Shown here in pieces: positions 35,760 to 47,095 of a stretch of 64,000 bases of DNA; positions within the stretch are counted from its first letter, which is position 1, and every line of letters starts with the position of its first letter. The notes beneath the pieces are model-generated. The model worked only from the letters and a program-made list of their open reading frames with translations. It did no database searches and was not told the origin of the DNA. This DNA comes from Mycobacterium kansasii ATCC 12478 (GTDB lineage: Bacteria; Actinomycetota; Actinomycetes; Mycobacteriales; Mycobacteriaceae), in the NCBI RefSeq assembly GCF_000157895.3, contig NC_022663.1, positions 1,426,001 to 1,490,000 on the forward strand, written 5' to 3'. The translations under genes were made by a program, and so were the position numbers.

Positions 35760-36651
35760 CCGCCTTAGCCGAGCCCGAGGTCGCCGAGTTCACGTCGCGG
35801 CGCGCCCTGGTGCTGCGCCGCTTCCTGCGCAACCGGTCCGCGGTGGTCTCCCTCGCCGTGCTGGTGCTGCTGTTCGTCGGCTGTTACACGCTGCCCGCGC
35901 TACTCCCCTATTCCTATGACGACCTTGATTTCGACGCCTTGCTGCAACCGCCCAACACGCGGCACTGGCTGGGCACCAATGCGCTGGGCCAAGACCTGCT
36001 GGCCCAGATATTGCGGGGCATGCAGAAGTCGATGCTGATCGGCGTCTGTGTCGCGGTGATCTCCACCGGCATCGCCGCTACCGTGGGGGCGATCTCGGGG
36101 TATTTCGGCGGCTGGCGGGACCGGGCACTCATGTGGGTGGTCGACCTGCTGTTGGTGGTGCCCAGCTTCATCCTGATCGCCATCGTCACTCCGCGAACCA
36201 AGAATTCGGCCAACATCATGTTCCTGGTGTTGCTGCTGGCCGGCTTCGGCTGGATGGTCAGCTCCCGCATGGTACGTGGCATGACGATGAGCTTGCGGGA
36301 GCGCGAATTTATCCGTGCGGCAAGGTTTATGGGGGTTTCCAGCCGCAGGATCATCACCGGCCACGTGATCCCGAATGTGGCGTCGATCCTGATCATCGAC
36401 GCGGCCCTGAACGTGGCATCCGCGATATTGGCCGAAACCGGTTTGAGCTTCCTCGGTTTCGGTATCCAGCCACCCGATGTATCGCTGGGCACGCTGATCG
36501 CCGACGGCACCCAGTCCGCGACGACGTACCCGTGGGTGTTTCTGTTTCCGGCCGGGGTACTGGTGCTGATTCTGGTGTGCGCCAACCTGACCGGCGACGG
36601 CCTGCGCGACGCCCTGGACCCGGGCAGCAGAACACTGCGCCGCGGTGAGCG

Positions 36652-36655
<4 letters not shown>
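35756..36655 (+). CDS. oppC: Oligopeptide ABC transporter permease OppC (Rv1282c-like)
   Basis: A 299-residue permease, partner of OppB. It has an N-terminal cytoplasmic stretch, a first helix near 33-53, a long extracytoplasmic segment and the permease core. The EAA loop REFIRAARFMGVSSRRIITG lies near 180-200, and LAETGLSFLGFGIQPP near the C-terminus is typical of OppC/DppC. The ATG overlaps the oppB stop (ATGA, 35756-35759), and its stop overlaps the oppD start likewise. Confidence 0.95.
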
Positions 36656-38483
<1,828 letters not shown>

Positions 38484-38487
<4 letters not shown>

Positions 38488-40148
38488 CCAACAGGACCCG
38501 CGTCATCCTTGCGCTACTGATCGCCGCCCTGATGGTCGCCGGCTGCTCGGCCGCGCCCGTGACACCGTCGGGCGCACCCAATGGCGCCGTCGGCACGACC
38601 AGCGATATCAACCCGCAGAATCCGGCCACGCTGCGCGACGGCGGCAACCTGCGCCTGGCGCTCAGCGACTTCCCGCCCAACTTCAACACCCTGCACATCG
38701 ACGGTAATTCGGCCGAGGTCTCGGCGATGTTGAAGGCCACCTTGCCGCGCGCGTTCGTCATCGGGCCCGACGGCTCGACCACAGTCGACACCAACTACTT
38801 CACCAGCGTCGAACTCACCCAGACCGACCCGCAGGTCATCACCTACACCATCAATCCCAAGGCATTCTGGTCCGACGGCACGCCGATCACCTGGCGCGAC
38901 ATCGCCAGCCAAATCCACGCGACCAGCGGCGCCGACAAGAACTTCGCGATCGCGTCGCTCAACGGCTCCGACCGCGTGGCCTCGGTGACCCGGGGCGCCG
39001 ACGACCGCCAAGCCGTGGTGACCTTCGCCAAGCACTACGCGGAGTGGCGCGGAATGTTCGCCGGCAACGGGATGCTGCTGCCCGCCAGCATGACCGCCAC
39101 GCCGGAGGCATTCAACACGGGCCAGCTGAACGCGCCGGGCCCGTCGGCCGGCCCGTTCATCGTGAGCTCTCTGGACCGCAGCACGCAGCGAATCGTCTTG
39201 ACCCGCAACCCCAAATGGTGGGGCCAGCGGCCGCGGCTGGACAGCATCACCTACCTGGTGCTGGATGACGCCGCACGGTTGCCGGCGCTGCAGAACGCGA
39301 CGATCGACGCGACCGGAATCGGCTCGCTTGATCAACTCACCATCGCCGAGCGCACCAAGGGCATCTCCATCCGGCGGGCTCCCGCTCCGAGCTGGAGTCA
39401 CTTCACCATCAACGGCGCGCCCGGGGCGATTCTCGCCGATCCGGCGCTACGGCTGGCGATCTGCAAGGGGATCGACCGCCGGACCATCGCCAAGGTGGCC
39501 CTCTACGGCCTCACCAGCGATCCGAGCCCGCTGAACAATCACATCTTTGTCGCCGGGCAGGAGGGCTACCAAGACAACAGCACCCCCTATGACCCGGAGC
39601 AGGCCAAGCGGGACCTCGACGCGCTGGGCTGGAAGCTCAACGGCAAGTTCCGGGAGAAGAACGGCCGCCAGCTGGTGGTGCGTTTGCTGTTCTACGACGC
39701 CCAGAGCACTCGGCAGTTCGGGCAGGTCGCTCAGCACAGCCTGGCTGCGATCGGCGTTCGACTCGAGCTGCAATCCCGTTCCGGCAGCGGCTTTTTCAGC
39801 AACTACATCAACGTAGGAGCTTTCGATATCGCGTTGTTCGGGTGGGTCGGCGACGCGTTTCCGCTGTCGTCGCTCACCCAGATCTACACCTCCGACGGGG
39901 AAAGTAACTTCGGCAAAATCGGCAGCCCCGAGATCGACGCCGCTATCGAGCGGACGCTGCAGGAACTCGACCCGGCCAAGGCGCGTGAGCTGGCCAACGA
40001 GGTCGACAAACTGGTGTGGGCGGAAGGATTCAGCCTGCCGCTGACCCAATCGCCCGGAACCATTGCGGTGCGCAGCACGCTGGCAAACTTCGGTGCCACG
40101 GGCCTGGCCGACCTGGATTACACCGCGATCGGATTCATGCGGGACTGA
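38484..40148 (+). CDS. oppA: Oligopeptide-binding lipoprotein OppA (Rv1280c-like)
   Basis: The substrate-binding component of the importer, a 554-residue lipoprotein. The signal peptide ends in the lipobox VAGC with Cys21 as the lipidated residue. The mature protein is a family 5 extracellular solute-binding protein, with TYTINPKAFWSDGTPITW near residues 126-143 and the typical FNTG.../GPFIV segments. It starts by ATGA overlap with oppD. Its last 14 bp overlap the convergent hydrolase gene. Confidence 0.95.
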
Positions 40149-41385
40149 CCTGGCCGACCTGGCGCCGCGCCGGTAGGACGGCCGCCTCCGCAGCGGCAGC
40201 CATGTCGATCGCCTTCCACAGCAGCCGCACCGGGGCGCGTGGCGGCATCGCGTCGAGCATGGGCACCTGGTCGGCGAGCCGGTTGTGTTCGCCACGACAT
40301 ACCGCTTCGGCGATGGCCAGGGCGGCGGGCTCCCGAAAATCCAGGGCGCTGTGCGCCATGGTCGGCAGCTCCAAGAGCACCGCGCCGGGCACCAGCGACG
40401 CCACACGTTCCGCCACCGCGGGCGGGGTGATGAGGTCGCGGCCACCGGAAACCACCACCGTCGGCCAGCTGAATTTCGGCATCTCGGCCACCAGGTCATA
40501 TGGTTCTGCTTCGAAAACGGCTGTGGCGGTGAGGGTTTCCCGCATCGCCACCGCGGGGTCGAGGGGCAGGCCGTCCGGTTCGGCGGCGTAGTCCAGTTCG
40601 CGGAATGCGATACGGCTGACCAGATCGTTCTCGTAGCGGTATGGCACCTTGCGGTCGACCACGGTGGTGACCCGGCACAGCGCACGCCACAACATGGTTC
40701 GGCCGTCGAGCAACAGGTCCAGCTGCCGGCCGAGGAGCTTGGCCCCGCCGTAGCCGTAAATCGCCGCCGCGACCTGGGCCGCCGACGCGCTCATCACCCC
40801 GGAGCCGACCAACCGCCGAACCTTGGGCGCCAGCGCGGCCGTCTCCGGACCATCGCCTTTCAGCAGCAGCCTGCGGAGAGCGTCGCGCGCCAGCACGATG
40901 TCGTGGCGCGACAGCACCGGGGAGTCGAGGATCAGCGCCTTCACGCGGCAGGGATGACGCACCCCCAGGCCCGCCGCGATATAGGTGCCGTACGACGTGC
41001 CATAGACGACGGCCGAGTCCACGTGCGCGTCGTCGAGGACCGCCGCCACGTCGTCCACGACCTGGTCGACGGTCAGCGCCTGCGGCGGCAGATCGGCACC
41101 GGAGTCGTCGTGGCGCGACATGCCGACGCCACGGTGCTCCATCATGATCACGTCCAGACCGGCCGCGGCGGCGCGCCGGCGCAGTCCCTGATACAACCGC
41201 ATCGACGCCACTCCCGGCCCTCCCGGGATGATGACCAGCGGATGCGTGGATTTGCGACCGGTGCGCACGTAGTACAGATCGAACTCGTCGTCACTGCCGG
41301 GTGACACCGGCCGGCGCACCGGCCGCACCCCCGGCAGTTTCGCCAACTTGTCGTGCACCCGGCGCCGTTTGGCATTCATCGTCAT
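40135..41385 (-). CDS. Alpha/beta hydrolase, proline iminopeptidase-like
   Basis: A 416-residue hydrolase with the oxyanion-hole motif GGPG (55-58), EHRGVG (83-88) and nucleophile elbow GTSYG (129-133, Ser131). A C-terminal SGGRDLITPP stretch supplies the likely catalytic Asp and AHSALDF the His. The overall pattern is that of the proline iminopeptidase/TAP-like branch. It may trim peptides, which would suit its position beside the oligopeptide importer, but that is inference. The gene is convergent with oppA (14-bp overlap). I do not recall a counterpart at this position in M. tuberculosis. Confidence 0.85.
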   Translation of the reverse strand: MTMNAKRRRVHDKLAKLPGVRPVRRPVSPGSDDEFDLYYVRTGRKSTHPLVIIPGGPGVASMRLYQGLRRRAAAAGLDVIMMEHRGVGMSRHDDSGADLPPQALTVDQVVDDVAAVLDDAHVDSAVVYGTSYGTYIAAGLGVRHPCRVKALILDSPVLSRHDIVLARDALRRLLLKGDGPETAALAPKVRRLVGSGVMSASAAQVAAAIYGYGGAKLLGRQLDLLLDGRTMLWRALCRVTTVVDRKVPYRYENDLVSRIAFRELDYAAEPDGLPLDPAVAMRETLTATAVFEAEPYDLVAEMPKFSWPTVVVSGGRDLITPPAVAERVASLVPGAVLLELPTMAHSALDFREPAALAIAEAVCRGEHNRLADQVPMLDAMPPRAPVRLLWKAIDMAAAAEAAVLPARRQVGQVSPA

Positions 41386-41453
41386 CGGTATTGCCCCGCC
41401 ATGGGTACCATTCTGCCGAGAACCGCCAAGGCCGGCAGTTCAGCGGTGGTGCC

Positions 41454-43082
41454 TCAGCCGCGCAGGAGGTCGGCGGCCTTCTCTCCGATCAGCACCGATG
41501 GCGCATGAGTGTGTCCCCTGACGGTGCTCGGCATCACCGATGCGTCGGCGACCCGCAGCCGCTCGACCCCGCGGACCCGCAACTGCGGATCGACCACGCT
41601 GTTGTCGTCAGTGCCCATCCGGCAGGTGCCCAGCGGGTGATACAGGGTGTGCGAGCACGTTTCCAGCGCCAACTCGAGGGTCGCCTCGTTCAACTCGGTG
41701 CAATTGCGCGGCCGGGCGATGTGCCCGAGCAGACGTTTGAGTGCCGGCGCCTCGGCAATGCGGGCGCACATCCGCAAACCGGCCATCATCGCGGCCCGGT
41801 CGGCTCCGTGGCGATCCGAGAGGTAGCGCGGGTCGATGACCGGTTTGGCATGCGGGTCGGCCGAGCGCAGCGTCACCTGGCCGCGGCTTTCCGGGGCGAC
41901 CAGGATCGGCCCGAGCACCACCCCGTGGCCCGGCGGCTGGACGCGCAGACCCTCGTCGTAAAAGGGTGCCGGGGCAAAGATCAGCTCCAGATCAGGCAGC
42001 GCGAGGTCGGGTCTACTGCGGACGAAGCCGTATGCCTCGCCGACGTTGGACGTGAGCATCCCGCGGCGCCGCAGCAGATAGTCAAGCACCTGTCGCGGCT
42101 TTTCGGCCGCGGCCAGGCTGTCGCCGGCGACGTCGAACCCCATCGGTGTGACCAGGTGGTCCAGCAGGTTCTGCCCTACCTCGGGCGCGTGGTAGACGGT
42201 TTCGATGCCGTGCTCGGCGAGGTGATCGCGGTCCCCGATGCCGGAGAGCATCAACAGTTGCGGACTGTTGACGGCGCCGCCGCAGAGCACCACCTCACGA
42301 CGGGCCTGGACCACACCGGCTTGGCCGTCGCGCTGGTATTGCACGCCGACTGCCCGGTTTCCGTCGATGACGATTCGCGTCGCGGTGGCCTCGGTGAGCA
42401 CACGCAGATTCTTGCGGCGCATCGCGGGCTTGAGGTAGGCGTCGGCCGCGCTGTATCGCGCACCGCGGCGCTGCGTGACAATGGTCTCGCAAAAGCCTTC
42501 CGGCTCTGCCGAATTGGGCTGCGCACCGGCAAAGCCGCACTCACGTGCCGCGGCCAGGAAGGCCGCGGTCGACGGCCGCGGGCTGCGCTGACGGGAGATG
42601 TGCAGCGGACCGGTCACCCCGCTGTCGTCGCCGCTGACGAAATGCCAGGCGGCGGTGACGTTTTCGATTCGACGGAAGTATCCGAGCACCTCGGTGTACG
42701 ACCATTGCGGGCCGGCCCGCCGCGCCCACTCGTCGTAGTCGGCTTTGAACCCGCGCACCCACATCATGGCGTTCATCGACGACGAACCGCCTAGCACTTT
42801 GCCCCGGGGCCAATAGATTTCACGACCGGCAAGCTCCGGCTGCGGCTCGGTCAGGTAGTCCCAGTCGACCTCGCTGCGGAACAACTTGGAAAACGCCGCC
42901 GGAATGCCGATGTAGCGGTTCTTGTCGCGGGGGCCGGCTTCCAGGGCCACTACCGAGGTCGCCGGATCTTCGCTGAGCCGATTGGCCACGACCGCCCCGG
43001 CCGAGCCGGTGCCCACCACCACGTAGTCGCACTGGATGTCTGTCGCCGGTGAACCGCGGGACGGCCGCGGATCGCTAGCCAT
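41454..43082 (-). CDS. GMC-family FAD oxidoreductase (Rv1279-like)
   Basis: A 542-residue flavoprotein of the glucose-methanol-choline family, with the ADP-binding motif GTGSAG (24-29), the GMC signature YWPRGKVLGGSSSMNAMMWVRG split across about 80-101, and the C-terminal HxHAPSVLIGEKAADL active-site region. The closest classes are choline-dehydrogenase and alcohol-oxidase-like enzymes. The ATG at 43080-43082 overlaps the end of the SbcC-like gene by 8 bp; a GTG 10 codons upstream is an alternative. Rv1279 occupies the same place in M. tuberculosis. The substrate is unknown. Confidence 0.92.
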   Translation of the reverse strand: MASDPRPSRGSPATDIQCDYVVVGTGSAGAVVANRLSEDPATSVVALEAGPRDKNRYIGIPAAFSKLFRSEVDWDYLTEPQPELAGREIYWPRGKVLGGSSSMNAMMWVRGFKADYDEWARRAGPQWSYTEVLGYFRRIENVTAAWHFVSGDDSGVTGPLHISRQRSPRPSTAAFLAAARECGFAGAQPNSAEPEGFCETIVTQRRGARYSAADAYLKPAMRRKNLRVLTEATATRIVIDGNRAVGVQYQRDGQAGVVQARREVVLCGGAVNSPQLLMLSGIGDRDHLAEHGIETVYHAPEVGQNLLDHLVTPMGFDVAGDSLAAAEKPRQVLDYLLRRRGMLTSNVGEAYGFVRSRPDLALPDLELIFAPAPFYDEGLRVQPPGHGVVLGPILVAPESRGQVTLRSADPHAKPVIDPRYLSDRHGADRAAMMAGLRMCARIAEAPALKRLLGHIARPRNCTELNEATLELALETCSHTLYHPLGTCRMGTDDNSVVDPQLRVRGVERLRVADASVMPSTVRGHTHAPSVLIGEKAADLLRG

Positions 43083-45696
43083 GGAGATCGATGCGGTGCG
43101 CGTTGGCGACACCGTCGTAGCGGCCGGGACTGCACGTCAACACGATCACCTGTCCATGGGTGCCCACAGTGTCGAATACCTCCCCCATCTTGGCCAACCG
43201 GTCTGGATCGGTGAACCCTAACGCGTCGTCGACCACCACCGGAACGGTGTCCTCCTTGGCAACCAGGGCAGCCCCGGCAAATCTGGCCAGGATGCCGAGC
43301 TGCTCTTTGGCACCCCCGGACAACGACTCGTAGGGCACGGTGGTGCCGTCCAGGGTGCGGCTGCAGATCTTCAGGTCACTGTCGACCTCCACCTCGAAGG
43401 TGTGCCCGAACACCGGCCGGCCGAGCCGATGCAACTCGGCGCGGTACGGCTCGACGTAACGCAGGCGGGTGCTGTCGCGGTGGCGCGCCATCACCGAGCG
43501 CAGCAGCCGCGCGGCCCTGGCCCGCTGGCCGACGCGGGCATGCCGGCCAGCGGCGTGCTCACGCTGCGTCTCGGCGGCGTCGAGCTTGCCTTGCCGGCCC
43601 TCGCTGCCGAACACCGAGAGTTCAATGCTGATCTCTCGCAACGTGTTCAGGGCATCGTCGTGGCGCTGGCGCAGCGACTCCGCCATATCGATGGCTTCCG
43701 CCAGCTCGGCGGCCACCGCGTCGGGCGCCATGGCGGCAAGCGCTTCGGCCAGCTCGCCCACCCGCCGCTCGGCCGTTTCTCGCGCGCGCAGATCCGCGTC
43801 GGCTTTGACCGCAAGGTCTGCATCGCTGACCGAGGACCGCTCCTGCGCCAACCGGGCACGGGCCGCGTCGAGTTCGGCGCGCCGCGTTTCCACCTGATGC
43901 CCAAGCACCGTTGCCTGCGTGGATATCTCGGCCAGCTGGCGAGCAGCGGCTGCGGCAGTCCGGCGCCGGGTTTCGCACTCGGTCTCCGCGGCCATGCGGG
44001 CGGCCTCGGCCGCTTGCAGTTCGACTCGGGCGGCCGCGGCGTCCGTCGCGAACAGATCCGGCTCGGCGGGTTGGCTGGCCTGCAATTGCGCCAGTCGGGC
44101 TCGGAGTTGATCCTCCTGGTCGTCGCCGCACAGGCCGTCCAGGGTGGCGGTCAGCTGATCGCACGTGCTTTGCAGTTCCCGGCGACGCCGGTCGGCAGCG
44201 CGCGCATCCGCCACGGCGGCTACTCCACCGGCTGTCAATGCTTGGGCCAGCTCTTGTTGTGCCGCAACGTGTTTAGCCTGCATCTCCTGCGCGGCCGGAC
44301 CCTGGCTGATCCGCGCCGTGAGGACACCCGGCACCACCACCTCGGCGGGCCCGGCGGCCGTGATCGACCAGCATTGGCCCGCCGGCAACGACACCCGCTG
44401 CTCGCCGACGACAAGCTCGATGTCGACAGCCGCGGTGAATTCCACCGCGGCGGAGATCGACGCGAGCTGTCCGTCTGACCGATCCGCAGCCGCAGCAGCC
44501 TCGTCGATGCGGCGCATCACCCGTTCGGTGACCGTCACCGCGGCCAGTTCGGCATCCAGGCGATCACGTTCGCGCCGGGTGGTGTCGATCCTGTCCAGCC
44601 GAGCCCCTAGCCGGTCAGCCTCCTCGCGATCGACGATCTGGTCGAGCGAGCGCCGCGCGGATTCGGCGCGACGCTGTGCGGCCGACAGCGCGTGCATGGC
44701 CTGCTCGACGGCGGCGTCGCAGGCAGCTACCGCCGCGGTTGCCGCCGCCTGCCGGTCGACGGCCTGGTGCGCTTCGGCCTGCAGGGCCGCGACGGCGGCG
44801 CCGCCGGCGTCGACGTCGGCGACAAGGCTCAGCCGCTCGGCATGTGCTGTCGTCGATGCGGCACTGGCCGCGGCCGCAGCGGCGGCGATGAGTTGTGCTT
44901 CCCGCGCTTCGTTGGTCAGCGCGGCGATCCTGTCCGCCGCGGCCTGCGCCGCGACGAGCCGAGGACCGGCAGCGGCCCGTTGTTCCGCTAATTCGGCCAC
45001 CCGCCGGGTCAGCTCGGCATGGCGACGAACCCGCTCGTCGACCTCGGCGACGGCAGCGGCGCACTGCACCACCGCGGCGTCGGCCTGGGCGAGTTCGTTG
45101 ATGGCGGCGGCCCACTCCCCGGTGGGCCGGCCGGTCGCGGTGAAGTAGCGCGCGTACTCGGCGTCGATCCGTTCGATCAGCAAGGGTTCGGCGCCGGAGG
45201 GGGACACGTCGGCTCCGGCGGCGACATCGAGCGCGCGCGACAACGCATCGCACCCGGACAGATCCACCGCGGCCGTCGACGCCGCCTGCAGCACTCGCTG
45301 GGCATGCCAGAGCTCGGTATCGACCGTCTCGGCCAGCATTGCCCGAACCCGATCGTGCGCTTCGTCGCCGGTCAGCTGCTCGCGGTGCGGCGCCAGCACC
45401 GTCAGCTCGGTCTCGGGCTTTTTGTGGAAGCGCTTACGATATACGAAACGATAAGGGCCAGCGCTTATTTCGGCAGTGACCTCCGAGCCGGCGTCAGCGT
45501 TGGTGGGCTTGACCTGCTTGACTTCTTTCTTCGTGGAGCGGTCTTTGGATTCCAGCAGGAGGTCCAGCGCCTCGATCATCGACGACTTGCCGCTCTCGTT
45601 GGCACCGCAGACCACCACTACCCCGTGATCAGGGAAGGCGATCTCCCGGTGGGTGATCCCGCGGTAGTTCGTCACGACGAGCCGGTGCAGCTTCAC
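43075..45696 (-). CDS. SbcC/YhaN-like AAA ATPase with coiled coil (Rv1278-like)
   Basis: An 873-residue SMC/Rad50-type protein. The Walker A motif GANESGKSS is at 31-39, a long Ala/Arg/Glu-rich coiled coil spans about 190-740, and the ABC signature LSGGAKEQLG lies near 803-812, followed by the Walker B VPVVVDDALGF. It contains no CxxC zinc-hook at the coiled-coil apex, unlike canonical SbcC/Rad50, and an embedded non-coiled segment sits near 395-480. It overlaps the phosphoesterase gene by 4 bp. Together they should form an ATP-driven nuclease complex of the YhaN/YhaO type acting on DNA ends; the in vivo role is unknown. Confidence 0.9.
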   Translation of the reverse strand: MKLHRLVVTNYRGITHREIAFPDHGVVVVCGANESGKSSMIEALDLLLESKDRSTKKEVKQVKPTNADAGSEVTAEISAGPYRFVYRKRFHKKPETELTVLAPHREQLTGDEAHDRVRAMLAETVDTELWHAQRVLQAASTAAVDLSGCDALSRALDVAAGADVSPSGAEPLLIERIDAEYARYFTATGRPTGEWAAAINELAQADAAVVQCAAAVAEVDERVRRHAELTRRVAELAEQRAAAGPRLVAAQAAADRIAALTNEAREAQLIAAAAAAASAASTTAHAERLSLVADVDAGGAAVAALQAEAHQAVDRQAAATAAVAACDAAVEQAMHALSAAQRRAESARRSLDQIVDREEADRLGARLDRIDTTRRERDRLDAELAAVTVTERVMRRIDEAAAAADRSDGQLASISAAVEFTAAVDIELVVGEQRVSLPAGQCWSITAAGPAEVVVPGVLTARISQGPAAQEMQAKHVAAQQELAQALTAGGVAAVADARAADRRRRELQSTCDQLTATLDGLCGDDQEDQLRARLAQLQASQPAEPDLFATDAAAARVELQAAEAARMAAETECETRRRTAAAAARQLAEISTQATVLGHQVETRRAELDAARARLAQERSSVSDADLAVKADADLRARETAERRVGELAEALAAMAPDAVAAELAEAIDMAESLRQRHDDALNTLREISIELSVFGSEGRQGKLDAAETQREHAAGRHARVGQRARAARLLRSVMARHRDSTRLRYVEPYRAELHRLGRPVFGHTFEVEVDSDLKICSRTLDGTTVPYESLSGGAKEQLGILARFAGAALVAKEDTVPVVVDDALGFTDPDRLAKMGEVFDTVGTHGQVIVLTCSPGRYDGVANAHRIDLHG

Positions 45697-46844
45697 GCGA
45701 CGCTCCGGTCGGTGAGCCGAAGCAACAGCGCCAGAGCCGCCTGAGCATCGGTAGCCGATTCGGTGTCGCCCGCGCGTGCAGTTGCGACCAGCTCATCGAC
45801 CGCGGCGGCGGCGAACCCGCCGATGCCGAGGTCGGCAAATTCGCCGTCTGCCGGTATCACCGCCAGGTCGGTGTGACGCTCCCACAGACCCAGCCAGGCG
45901 AACAGTCGCGCGTATTTGTCCAGGCAGGCGTCCAAGGTGGCGCGGTCGGCGACCGTCAATGAGCCGGTCAGTGCCAGCCGCACCACGGTGCATACCTTGT
46001 CGGTCATCAGGTCCAGGTTCATGTCCAGATCGGCGATGTCGCGGCTGGTATCCACCTGGTTGTGCAACGTGACGAAACGCCAGCGGCCGATATGACGGGG
46101 CTCGACGGCTACGGGTCTTTCGGGGATGCTTTCGTCGATGTCCACCACCAGGACGTGACCCGGGTCTGCTTCGACATCGTCGAAATTGGTCACTTCCGGG
46201 GAGCCGGAGTACCACACCCGGCCGCTGGCGCCCACGTTGGTCAGCGAATGTTTATCACCAAGGGCCACGTAGTGAATCTGGCCGTCGGCCAGTGCCCGGT
46301 CGAGTTCGGCGAGGCGGATCAGGGAGGGTTTGTCGCGGTCGGGATCCAAGACGTCCACGCCGCCGTGGGCGACGAGCACCCGGGTGTCATCCGCTGCGGA
46401 CAGGGTTGCCAGCACCTCGGCGACCAGGTCGGTGGTGGGCGCTTTCGACCGCCATGGTGCGGCGACAATCTGCAGACCCGGCCGCACCTCATGCGCGCCG
46501 GGCCGGTCGAGCACCACCACGTTGTCTGGGCGTTCGGCCTTGAACAGCGCGCTGGTGTAGACCGACGACGCGTCCAGCGGGTCGTGGTTGCCGGGCAGGA
46601 GGTACACGGGAATTCCGATGGCGCGCATGGCCTCCAGGGATTGGCTGATCACCTGAGGAGCGAGTTGGTTGTGTTCGAAGACGTCGCCTGCCACGACCAC
46701 GAATTCGGCGCCGACGTCGGCCGCCAGCGCTTTGAGTCCGGCGACTGCGTCGCGGCGGGCCGCGGAATAGCGCGGCTGGGCGTCACCCGCGAGGAAGTGC
46801 CGGGTCATGCCCAATTGCCAGTCGGCGGTGTGCAGGAATCGCAT
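45693..46844 (-). CDS. SbcD/YhaO-like metallophosphoesterase (Rv1277-like)
   Basis: A 383-residue calcineurin-like phosphoesterase. Its two-metal motifs are in order: HTADWQLG (5-12), GDVFEHNQ (53-60), GNHD (85-88), HGGVD (about 160) and GDKHS (about 197). A C-terminal regulatory region follows (about 260-383). It is the nuclease partner of the adjacent coiled-coil ATPase, whose start it overlaps. It is somewhat shorter than the recalled Rv1277 (417 residues). The 251-bp region upstream (46845-47095) shows no gene. Confidence 0.9.
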   Translation of the reverse strand: MRFLHTADWQLGMTRHFLAGDAQPRYSAARRDAVAGLKALAADVGAEFVVVAGDVFEHNQLAPQVISQSLEAMRAIGIPVYLLPGNHDPLDASSVYTSALFKAERPDNVVVLDRPGAHEVRPGLQIVAAPWRSKAPTTDLVAEVLATLSAADDTRVLVAHGGVDVLDPDRDKPSLIRLAELDRALADGQIHYVALGDKHSLTNVGASGRVWYSGSPEVTNFDDVEADPGHVLVVDIDESIPERPVAVEPRHIGRWRFVTLHNQVDTSRDIADLDMNLDLMTDKVCTVVRLALTGSLTVADRATLDACLDKYARLFAWLGLWERHTDLAVIPADGEFADLGIGGFAAAAVDELVATARAGDTESATDAQAALALLLRLTDRSVA

Positions 46845-47095
46845 CCCGGCACCTCCCTCTGAAGCGCATGTCTATCAAGGCACCGCGAGTGTAGGACTCG
46901 GTGCCGACAAGTCGCGGGACCTCGCTCGGCAGGTTCGGCTCGGGGCCGCGGTGTCGTTGACAGGCAATCACTCGCGTCACTCTGGTTTCGCGGCGAAGTC
47001 GTTGAGTTCCTCTGCGGCGTTAATTGACGTCGCGTGCCGGCAGGCGCCGTGGCAGATGCGGCGGGTATCGAAATATTGCAGCGACGGTCCTGATC

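Noticed and set aside
43083..43112. Upstream GTG start for the GMC oxidoreductase
   Set aside because: It lacks a ribosome-binding site and lengthens the overlap with the ATPase gene; kept as an alternative only.
43402..45148. Plus-strand frames opposite the SbcC-like coiled coil
   Set aside because: Ala/Ser/Arg-rich shadows caused by coiled-coil codon composition on the other strand.
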